A DNA stretch of 13,509 nucleotides from an uncultured Oscillospiraceae bacterium. GTDB taxonomy: Bacteria; Bacillota; Clostridia; Oscillospirales; Acutalibacteraceae. Location of the stretch: positions 1-13,509 of the forward strand of contig URZE01000011.1 of the NCBI GenBank assembly GCA_900552265.1, written 5' to 3'. Below are positions 6,855 to 12,348 of the stretch, piece after piece. The position numbers were made by a program, and so were the translations under genes. The stretch's first letter is position 1. Each line of letters opens with the position of its first letter. The notes beneath the pieces were generated by a model. It was given only the letters and a program-made list of their open reading frames with translations, was not told the DNA's origin and ran no database searches.

Positions 6855-7082
6855 TCAAATTTCATTTCTGCTTAAAACTTTTTCAAGTGGGACAATCATC
6901 AAAGACCTATTACAAACTGTATCTTGCAGTTCAACCTGGTAATAAAAACGATTTTTCTTATCAAGTCTTAAAATACAAGCGGTTAAGTAAAAATCTTTAA
7001 TACTGCACCCTTGAACGTCCATTTGCCCTGTGTCGTAATAAACAATTTTGCCCATAAAATTTTTAACTTGCTTTATATCCAT
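6855..7082 (-). CDS. Small phage protein of unknown function
   Basis: A 75-residue protein with no recognisable catalytic motif. It reads as alternating beta-like segments (GKIVYYDTGQ, FYLTACILRLDKKNRFYYQVELQDTV, SLMIVPLEKV), suggesting a small beta-barrel or sheet domain. It has three Cys not arranged as a zinc site. The ATG at 7082 follows AGGAAGG at about 11 nt. It lies between DnaB and the late regulator with a 10-nt gap to the latter's start, within the early operon. Similar short proteins occur at this position in Firmicutes phages, but I cannot name a function. Confidence 0.7.
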   Translation of the reverse strand: MDIKQVKNFMGKIVYYDTGQMDVQGCSIKDFYLTACILRLDKKNRFYYQVELQDTVCNRSLMIVPLEKVLSRNEI

Positions 7083-7143
7083 ATAATTTTCATCCTTCCT
7101 GATATTCTTTGATTATGCGAAACAATGCTGATTTTTAGAATTT

Positions 7144-8532
7144 TTATGTGCGAAATGCCCCACCGCTAGGTGGTCTCCAACTTTTTTTAACTTTTGATTC
7201 TTCATATTTTTGGCTAAGCTCTGTGAAAGTCATATAATTTCCATTAAAATTCATCATCACTACACCTGAATTCCCACGTCTGTTGAGGGCTACATCCACT
7301 CCAATTGTTTTTGATTGAACAGCTCCAAGCTCATTAAAATTTTTTTCTATGCACCACATCAAAATAAGTTTTGAGCAGTTCTGCTCAATCTCTCCACTAT
7401 CCCTTAAATCGCATGGCGACGGTCTTTTTTCTTCATCGTTAGTACGATTAAGCTGTGATAAACACAAAATCGGAACAGAAAGTTCAGATGCTAAAATTTT
7501 AAGTTCTCGGCTTATTGCTCCGACTTCTTGATTTCGATTATCGTGCTTTTTAGTGGATTTCATGAGCTGCAAATAATCAACAACTATTAGTCCTAAATTC
7601 TTAATCATTCGGCACTGAGTTCTAATTTCATTTACTGAGATATTTGGTTTATCGTTGATTTTAAGTGGTAAATTCTTTAAATCACAAACTGTTTTTTCAA
7701 TCCGTGAAAGTTCTTCATCCCTGATAGACTGTGGCCTCTTTTTATCTTGAAAACGTCTGCCAATCAGTGTATTCATCGGAATTTTTGATGTGCTAGACAG
7801 AAGCCTTTCATAGATTTCAGAGCTTTCCATTTCCATAGAATAAAAAGCTACCATTTTTCCCGTCTTAGCAACGTTTGCGGCAATTTTCAAAGCAAATGCG
7901 GTTTTTCCTATTTTCGGACGTGCTGCCAAAATTATAAGATTTCCCGCTGACATTCCCTTCAAAATTTCATCAAGTTTAGGAAAGCCTGTATAAGAGTGAT
8001 TTTCAAAGTCTTTATCTGCATTTTTGTAATTTTCTAAAACTTGAAGTCCAACATCGTCTATGCATTGAAGTTGCTTCTTATTTTGCTCAGAAAGTAAGTC
8101 ATAAAGCTCTCCCATAACCTCATCGGCAACTTCATTTGTGTTTTCTGCGTAAACACCCTCAAAAGCAAGTTTTGTTCCAATCTGTTGTAGTCTTCTTGCC
8201 TTTGAGCTGTCAATTACAGTCTCTGCGTAATTTTTAATTTGGCTGACAGAAGGTACAAGCTCAGCACAATTAAGAAGCAACTTCTTTGTTTCTGCTTCGT
8301 CATGATTTCCTTTAGCTGTGAGCTTTTTCAGCACCGAAACAAAATCAATATGTTTTCCTTCGCTCGACAGCTCTAGAATTGCCTTATAGCTGTCTTTTAG
8401 CTTATCAAAATAAAAATGCTCCGGCTTTAATGTGTCCACCACATTCACCAGAGCTTTTTCATCAATTAATATCGAACCTATAACGCACATCTCTGCACTT
8501 TGTGCTACTTCATTTTGCATTTCCAACAACAT
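7144..8532 (-). CDS. dnaB: Replicative DNA helicase, DnaB-like
   Basis: A 462-residue helicase of full family length that unwinds the replication fork as a hexamer on the lagging-strand template. The N-terminal helical domain (about 5-110, starting VAQSAEMCVIGSILIDEKAL) binds primase. The RecA-like domain carries Walker A ARPKIGKTAFAL (about 204-215), Walker B LIVVDYLQLM (316-325), the H3 sensor LSQLNR (359-364) and DLRDSGEIEQ (376-385); numbering counts from the GTG at 8535. The start ATG 8532 overlaps the stop of the replisome organizer gene (TGATG), indicating translational coupling. A later ATG at 8520 is also possible. It probably acts with the upstream replisome organizer as loader. Confidence 0.95.
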   Translation of the reverse strand: MLLEMQNEVAQSAEMCVIGSILIDEKALVNVVDTLKPEHFYFDKLKDSYKAILELSSEGKHIDFVSVLKKLTAKGNHDEAETKKLLLNCAELVPSVSQIKNYAETVIDSSKARRLQQIGTKLAFEGVYAENTNEVADEVMGELYDLLSEQNKKQLQCIDDVGLQVLENYKNADKDFENHSYTGFPKLDEILKGMSAGNLIILAARPKIGKTAFALKIAANVAKTGKMVAFYSMEMESSEIYERLLSSTSKIPMNTLIGRRFQDKKRPQSIRDEELSRIEKTVCDLKNLPLKINDKPNISVNEIRTQCRMIKNLGLIVVDYLQLMKSTKKHDNRNQEVGAISRELKILASELSVPILCLSQLNRTNDEEKRPSPCDLRDSGEIEQNCSKLILMWCIEKNFNELGAVQSKTIGVDVALNRRGNSGVVMMNFNGNYMTFTELSQKYEESKVKKSWRPPSGGAFRT

Positions 8533-9260
8533 CACCTGCTTTCCATTCGCATTCTAAGTTGTTGATACTTTTCTCTGAGTTTCTTGCCGGACAAAATATT
8601 GCTCCGCCAAAAACTATCTTTCTGACACCACTCAATTACTTCGGCGATGTCATCCGCATCAATTTTGTCTCTGCGAATCATCAAGTCAAAATCTTTAGCC
8701 CAACGCTGACGTTGTGATTCGCTTCTAGGAAACTTCGGATTGTTTTTAGCAATATTCTTTTCTAAAAATCGAGCCAGTAAATACGGGTCACTGTTAGCAC
8801 TAAAAATTTTTTTATTTTTAGCTTCCTTGTCGTTGATTTTTGGCTCTTCAAAAATCTGCGACGAAGATATATTATTAATTGTATTATTCTCTGCGAAGTT
8901 TTCTTCATGGGGGTTAGGAACTTTTTTTCGTGAGGGTATGGAAGTTTTCATCAGGTGGGCACTGAAATTTCCTTCCACTTTTAAGCATCTCATTTTTACT
9001 TTCTGATTGTTGCTGTCAAGAACAAATTCCGCTGAAATGTATCCGGCATCGCAAAGTGATTTTATCCATGTTGAAATCGTCCTTTTGCTTACAGAATAAA
9101 GTTTGCTAAAATAATCATTTGTTGCCCAGCAATAGCCTTTTTCATTGCAGAGTGCCGTTATTTCGCCATAAAGAAGTTTTGCACTGGGGACTACATTGTT
9201 ATCATATCTGACTGTTGCCGGAATTACTGCATAGTATGATTTTTTAATATCCACATTCAT
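8532..9260 (-). CDS. Phage replisome organizer / replication initiation protein
   Basis: A 242-residue protein with an N-terminal winged-helix domain (YYAVIPATVRYDNNVVPSAKLLYGEITALC, then WATNDYFSKLYSVSKRTISTWIKSLCDAGYIS). This is the standard DNA-binding start of Firmicutes phage O-type initiators. A low-complexity Asn/Ser/Lys linker (about 110-150) follows, and then a C-terminal domain with DSFWRSNILSGKKLREKYQQL, a motif seen in phage initiators that load DnaB. ATG 9260 has AGGGGGAG 6 nt upstream. The stop overlaps the helicase start. Phage origins often lie inside this gene. The linker-coding region (about 8790-8930) is the likeliest place, but no clear iterons were picked out by eye. Confidence 0.85.
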   Translation of the reverse strand: MNVDIKKSYYAVIPATVRYDNNVVPSAKLLYGEITALCNEKGYCWATNDYFSKLYSVSKRTISTWIKSLCDAGYISAEFVLDSNNQKVKMRCLKVEGNFSAHLMKTSIPSRKKVPNPHEENFAENNTINNISSSQIFEEPKINDKEAKNKKIFSANSDPYLLARFLEKNIAKNNPKFPRSESQRQRWAKDFDLMIRRDKIDADDIAEVIEWCQKDSFWRSNILSGKKLREKYQQLRMRMESR

Positions 9261-9274
9261 TTAAAACTCCCCCT

Positions 9275-9667
9275 CTAAAATGGCAAATCATCATCGAGCA
9301 GTTCTTCTCCGGTCTTTTCGATTTCCTGTTCAGTAATAATTTCACGCACAATAAATCCTTTGTAATATTTGCCCTCAACCTGTTTAGAGTAATATTTTAG
9401 AATTAGCCAAATTTCATCCTTTGACTTGTATTCTTTTAAAATCTTCTTTGAAACGTCTCCAAAGGCTGTGCAATCGGCAAATGTCGGCTTGTTCCATTCA
9501 TCTGTAGATTTATCTTTTCCGTTGCTTAATTGCAGAGAAAATTTCACTCCGCTTTGACCGACTTTTTTGAAATCTCCATAAATTCTGCCTCTGAAAATTA
9601 CTGTGTTTACATAGCAATTCCCACTATAAATCTCTTTTTTATCATCATAAATTTTAGTTATTCTCAT
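9275..9667 (-). CDS. ssb: Single-stranded DNA-binding protein-like (OB fold)
   Basis: A 130-residue protein with an OB-like N-terminal domain (NCYVNTVIFRGRIYGDFK, VKFSLQLSNG, FADCTAFGDVSKKILKEYKSKDEIWLIL, GKYYKGFIVREI) and the hallmark acidic SSB tip EELLDDDLPF at the end, which recruits replication and repair partners. The sequence diverges from bacterial SSB, as phage versions do. The ATG at 9667 overlaps the RusA stop (ATGA), with AAGGAG 8 nt upstream. It sits in the recombination/replication run with the DUF1071 annealing protein and RusA, fitting a role in coating single-stranded phage DNA. Confidence 0.85.
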   Translation of the reverse strand: MRITKIYDDKKEIYSGNCYVNTVIFRGRIYGDFKKVGQSGVKFSLQLSNGKDKSTDEWNKPTFADCTAFGDVSKKILKEYKSKDEIWLILKYYSKQVEGKYYKGFIVREIITEQEIEKTGEELLDDDLPF

Positions 9668-10086
9668 AAATTAATCTCCTTAATTGTTATTTTTATTGAC
9701 GGAATTTCAGCATATTTTTTCTCGAAATAAATTCTGCAAATTTGAGCATCATCGTGGTAAGCCACACCGTTCAATGCGTCTAAAGTAATCTTGATGATAT
9801 TGTCTGAATCAGGTTTCTTTGTCGGTAAAATATCACCTTGCAACATTAAATTTTTCAGTTTTTTATTTACACTTTTTGGAATAGAAAAAAGAGCAATTAT
9901 ACTGATGATAAGCGGTATACCTTTTTCAAAAAAGGTCTTTGAAACCGCAGTATAACTTGCTCTAACCAGTTTTTCATATTCAGTTGTTTGTTTTGGTGTA
10001 TATGTGATTGTTTTCCCTCTAATTCTGCACATTCGAGGTCTTTGTTTGCCCATTGGATTTCCCGGCACTGTGAATTTTATTTCCAT
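9664..10086 (-). CDS. rusA: RusA-family Holliday junction resolvase
   Basis: A 140-residue endonuclease that resolves four-way junctions. The beginning FTVPGNPMGKQRPR and the catalytic block TKKPDSDNIIKITLDALNGVAYHDDAQI, with the conserved Asp residues of the KPD.DN and DDAQI motifs, are unmistakable. The frame is open to ATG 10098, but ATG 10086 has GAGG 6 nt upstream and gives the usual MEIKFTVPG start. It overlaps the end of the annealing-protein gene by 68 nt, which is unusually long. The overlap with SSB downstream is only 4 nt. Confidence 0.93.
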   Translation of the reverse strand: MEIKFTVPGNPMGKQRPRMCRIRGKTITYTPKQTTEYEKLVRASYTAVSKTFFEKGIPLIISIIALFSIPKSVNKKLKNLMLQGDILPTKKPDSDNIIKITLDALNGVAYHDDAQICRIYFEKKYAEIPSIKITIKEINL

Positions 10087-10726
10087 TTTTAGCCTCATTT
10101 CTCCGAGATATTTCTTGAAGTCCTTCTAAAATCTCTACTCGCTGTTTTTGTGTCAATTCCTTAAAACTTTTAACTTTATATTTCTTTAAAATCATTTCAT
10201 AAATCTGACTGTTATCATCAAAACTTCTCACGGTGTTTTTTAAAATATTTGCATCTTTAGCTGTGATTTTTTCAAGCTCAATCTCCGGCAAATCTTCTCC
10301 CGAATAAATGTAGAGTCCCAAACCGAACATAGCTAAATTCTTAACTAGACACCGCATTATTGTTTTATTTATGTCAAACATTGTTGCCGGTTCAACGGAA
10401 ATATCTTTTTTAAATTTTGTGTCATAGGTGTAACCCTCAGACTTCATCGCTTTGTTCGCTCCATCCATGACGGGCAACCACATTGTATGTGTTAATCCGT
10501 TAATCGTGACGTCAGTAAAAACCATATATCCGACACCTTCATCAAAAACATAGGGAAGTTGCTTTTCTCCAAATTGATGAATTTTATATGTTGCAGTTGG
10601 ATATTTCTTTTTGACTTCAGCCCATGCATATGGCCAAGAAAGATAAGTCAAATCTTTTTTCCTTTCAATATGTTCGTTTACATTGATTTCAAATAATGTT
10701 TCAAAAATTGATTTATTTTCATTCAT
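10019..10726 (-). CDS. DUF1071 (Sak-like) single-strand annealing protein
   Basis: A 235-residue phage recombinase of the DUF1071 family, recognised by YLSWPYAWAEVKKKYPTATY (about 28-47), VFTDVTINGLTHTMWLPVMDGANKAMK and the block TMFDINKTIMRCLVKNLAMFGLGLYIYSGEDLP. It is expected to anneal complementary single strands during phage recombination, working with SSB and RusA encoded next. The C-terminal tail (from about 210) is Asn/Lys/Gly-rich, looks disordered and overlaps the RusA coding sequence in another frame. ATG 10726 has AAAGGAG 9 nt upstream, located inside the end of the preceding small gene. Confidence 0.85.
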   Translation of the reverse strand: MNENKSIFETLFEINVNEHIERKKDLTYLSWPYAWAEVKKKYPTATYKIHQFGEKQLPYVFDEGVGYMVFTDVTINGLTHTMWLPVMDGANKAMKSEGYTYDTKFKKDISVEPATMFDINKTIMRCLVKNLAMFGLGLYIYSGEDLPEIELEKITAKDANILKNTVRSFDDNSQIYEMILKKYKVKSFKELTQKQRVEILEGLQEISRRNEAKNGNKIHSAGKSNGQTKTSNVQN

Positions 10727-10732
10727 ATTTAA

Positions 10733-10963
10733 TTACTCCTTTAAATCGTGATATTCTAAATCTGCCATTTCCGCTTCATAGTCTATGGCTTCGGCGGTAA
10801 ATTTAAAGTGGACATTTAAACATTCTTCGCAGCAGTCACATCCGTTTAAAACATAATAATCATCGCCTTCATAAATATCTTCATCGCAGAAAAAACATTT
10901 TAAAACAGCTTTTGCCTCATTATCAGGTGGTTCGAGGTATACTCTGTCGTCTAGCAACTCCAT
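10733..10963 (-). CDS. Small Cys-rich phage protein (putative zinc binder)
   Basis: A 76-residue acidic protein with CFFC (Cys23, Cys26) and GCDCCEEC (Cys42, 44, 45, 48) separated by an acidic loop, a pattern suggesting a treble-clef-like zinc site. Similar little zinc proteins are common at the head of early operons in Firmicutes phages; function unknown. It starts at ATG 10963 immediately after the preceding 48-residue gene's stop, with AAGGGA about 11 nt upstream, and its last codons contain the ribosome site of the annealing-protein gene. Confidence 0.75.
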   Translation of the reverse strand: MELLDDRVYLEPPDNEAKAVLKCFFCDEDIYEGDDYYVLNGCDCCEECLNVHFKFTAEAIDYEAEMADLEYHDLKE

Positions 10964-11110
10964 TTATTTACTTTCCCTTCTTGTATTAATTTTTTGACAT
11001 ACAATTCTGAACGCATCAAGGGTTTTTCTTTCAAGTTCACGGATTTCTTTCCCTTGATGAACTACTATTCCAATCAGAATTAAAATAACTATCAGTAAAA
11101 ATATTTCCAT
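10964..11110 (-). CDS. 48-residue membrane-anchored small phage protein
   Basis: A short ORF encoding MEIFLLIVILILIGIVVHQG, a single N-terminal transmembrane helix, followed by a charged cytoplasmic-type tail (KEIRELERKTLDAF...NTRRESK). ATG 11110 has AAAGGAG 9 nt upstream. The stop TAA abuts the ATG of the next gene (ATAAATGG arrangement), so it is very likely translated as the first gene of the early operon. Function unknown. Confidence 0.75.
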   Translation of the reverse strand: MEIFLLIVILILIGIVVHQGKEIRELERKTLDAFRIVCQKINTRRESK

Positions 11111-11138
11111 CTTTTAATTTCTCCTTTTCTGTAAATAA

Positions 11139-11171
11139 AAAAATCGCCTTGAATTTTTCAAAACGATTTTT
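11139..11171 (-). terminator. 15-bp hairpin with U tract ahead of the early operon
   Basis: Bases 11139-11153 pair with 11157-11171 (15 bp with two G-U pairs, 3-nt loop). On the minus strand the stem runs into TTTTTTTA; on the plus strand it ends in TTTTTCTTG, so it could act bidirectionally. It lies between the recombinase-derived repeat and the early operon, and is best read as the terminator of the recombinase-type transcript. Confidence 0.7.
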
Positions 11172-11172
11172 C

Positions 11173-11200
11173 TTGAATAATTTAATTTTTGTGATATACT
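11173..11200 (+). promoter_or_regulatory. Possible promoter on plus strand with extended -10
   Basis: TTGAAT (11173-11178), 16-nt spacer, TATACT (11195-11200) with TG one base upstream. It would transcribe through the first repeat towards the exported PLC-like gene with a leader of about 200 nt. It is weaker support for that gene than the nearer promoter at 11353-11380. Confidence 0.35.
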
Positions 11201-11271
11201 GTTTTATAGAGTTTATCAAAATGTGTCGTATAGCCTTTATTGTAAACATTGTAGTTGGCTCAAACCCGCAT
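11182..11271 (-). pseudogene. Remnant small ORF following a recombinase 3' end
   Basis: Starting from ATG 11271 the frame reads M-R-V-stop, then ANYNVYNKGYTTHFDKLYKT and six more residues to a TAA at 11182. The paralogous start in the second repeat (12335) has CAA where this has TGA, so the ancestral peptide was probably about 29 residues long, starting 2 nt after the recombinase stop. Whether it was ever a real protein is uncertain. Confidence 0.3.
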
Positions 11272-11284
11272 TATTACTGAGTTT
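11240..11284. repeat. Direct repeat, copy 1, left of the exported PLC-like gene
   Basis: The first 21 bp (beginning TTGTAAACATTGTAG) are identical to 12304-12324, followed by about 24 bp of partial identity (CATTATYACTGA is shared). Farther along, the minus strand reads GGTACGGATAACCAATAG (G-T-D-N-Q-stop), resembling the end of a serine recombinase gene. Confidence 0.8.
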
Positions 11285-11328
11285 ATTCAAGTCCCTATTG
11301 GTTATCCGTACCATTTTTAATATTGTGT

Positions 11329-11344
11329 AAAGTTTGCAAACTTT
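11329..11344. promoter_or_regulatory. 16-bp perfect palindrome, candidate operator
   Basis: AAAGTTTGCAAACTTT is a perfect 16-bp palindrome ending 8 nt before the predicted -35 of the exported PLC-like gene. Its position and symmetry suit a dimeric regulator. No regulator gene is present in the window. Too short and without a U tract for a terminator. Confidence 0.5.
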
Positions 11345-11352
11345 TGATTGTA

Positions 11353-11380
11353 TTGTGTTTGTATATTGTTTTTTTATACT
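11353..11380 (+). promoter_or_regulatory. Promoter of the exported PLC-like gene
   Basis: TTGTGT (11353-11358), a 16-nt spacer and TATACT (11375-11380) give a plausible vegetative promoter with a start near 11387, followed by GGGAG and ATG 11405. The leader would be under 20 nt. Confidence 0.55.
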
Positions 11381-11404
11381 TTGTGATGTGCGTGGGAGTA
11401 ATTT

Positions 11405-12265
11405 ATGTTTGGAAAAAAACGAAAAATAAAAATTAAAAAGACAATATGTGTGTCTTTAGCAGTTCTGTTGTTTGTATTCAATTTTTGTAGCAGAAAGGTG
11501 AATGCTTTGTTTGGAAATGCTCATTTTAGTATAGGAAAAAAAGTGATCGAAAAACTTGATAAAAATATTTCAGAAGGAGAGAAAAAAGCATTTTTATCAG
11601 GTATTGTTTATGCGGATATTGGCAGATTTAAGTTTGATAATGAAATAGGTATAGCATCAGATTCTAATAAGTTTGTGACCGAGATGAAGAAATTTGCAAA
11701 AACCAAAGAAGAAAAGTGGTTTGTGCGTGGTTTTGAAATACATATTTTTCAAGACGGTGAAACGAGAAAATTTTTGGAAGATATTTTTGGCCATAAATAT
11801 TCTTCATACATTACTTATGTAATTGACTGTGGTACTTTGGATAGTTATTTTGTAAAAGAATCAGGTATACTTTACAACGATTATTTAAGTAGGTTTAATT
11901 TTGAACAAGTTACAGCTGGACTGGATATGAACAAATTTAGTAAAGAGTTTGACGTAACTGAAGAAAAATTAAAGGAATTGGCTGCAAATACGCTTAATAA
12001 GTGTTCGAAAAATTTAACAAAAGTTAATTTGGTTATGTACGACGAATTAATAAGAAAGACATATGAATCATTGGGATATGACAAAATAAGTTTAGACGAT
12101 ATTAATGACCAAGTTGGTAATCTTTTGGGCGTTATGATAATTGTATCGGCTTTCGTAGAAAGTAAAATACAGATATCAGAAGAATTGGCTTTGAAAATTG
12201 AGCAAAAAAGCAAAGAACTTGCTGATTTGTGTATATCTGAGCTTAATGATGTGGGAAAAATTTGA
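11405..12265 (+). CDS. Exported zinc-dependent phospholipase C-like protein
   Basis: A 286-residue protein with a long basic N-terminus (MFGKKRKIKIKK) and hydrophobic core (TICVSLAVLLFVFNF) ending VNA-LFG, a probable signal peptide cleaved near residue 34. The mature start recalls the Zn_dep_PLC fold (PF00882): NAHFSIGKKVIEKL (His40), AFLSGIVYADIGRF (Asp71; family G...PD), and WFVRGFEIHIFQD (His113, Asp117; family G..H...D). The C-terminal half is helical without further motifs I can place, and catalytic competence is not shown. ATG 11405 has GGGAG 6-7 nt upstream. It opposes all neighbours, has its own promoter with a palindrome, and lies between direct repeats, so it reads as a separately acquired conversion gene acting at the cell surface or outside. 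Other options: a non-enzymatic exported protein of the same fold. Confidence 0.75.
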   Translation: MFGKKRKIKIKKTICVSLAVLLFVFNFCSRKVNALFGNAHFSIGKKVIEKLDKNISEGEKKAFLSGIVYADIGRFKFDNEIGIASDSNKFVTEMKKFAKTKEEKWFVRGFEIHIFQDGETRKFLEDIFGHKYSSYITYVIDCGTLDSYFVKESGILYNDYLSRFNFEQVTAGLDMNKFSKEFDVTEEKLKELAANTLNKCSKNLTKVNLVMYDELIRKTYESLGYDKISLDDINDQVGNLLGVMIIVSAFVESKIQISEELALKIEQKSKELADLCISELNDVGKI

Positions 12266-12273
12266 AAGTGTAT

Positions 12274-12309
12274 ATGAAGAAGCAAAAAATATTATTATTT
12301 TATTTGTAA
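12274..12309 (+). pseudogene. Possible truncated start of a second cassette gene
   Basis: ATG at 12274 opens MKKQKILLFYL and hits a stop exactly inside the second direct repeat. It looks like the first residues of a signal peptide or membrane segment, cut off at the cassette edge. The ribosome site is weak, so this may be chance. Confidence 0.25.
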
Positions 12310-12348
12310 ACATTGTAGTTGGCTTGAAGTCTCATTATCACTGATTTT
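12304..12348. repeat. Direct repeat, copy 2, at the recombinase 3' end
   Basis: This copy shares an identical 21-bp core with 11240-11260 plus partially conserved flank. It overlaps the stop codon of the recombinase remnant (12338-12340) and, on the minus strand, the small ORF start at 12335 (MRLQANYNVYK-stop). This ties the repeat to the recombinase 3' end. Confidence 0.8.

Noticed and set aside
11037..11249. Minus-strand frame of 70 codons ahead of the early operon
   Set aside because: It runs through a terminator hairpin and the repeat, has no ribosome site, and overlaps the better-supported 48-residue gene in another frame.
11881..12285. Minus-strand open frame opposite the PLC-like gene
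   Set aside because: Antisense shadow with Ser/Leu-rich composition, no ribosome site or motif.
11240..12348. The two repeats as attL/attR of the neighbouring serine recombinase
   Set aside because: Serine integrase att cores are only a few bases and flanks differ; here about 45 bp are related and include the recombinase stop, which fits duplicated gene tails better.
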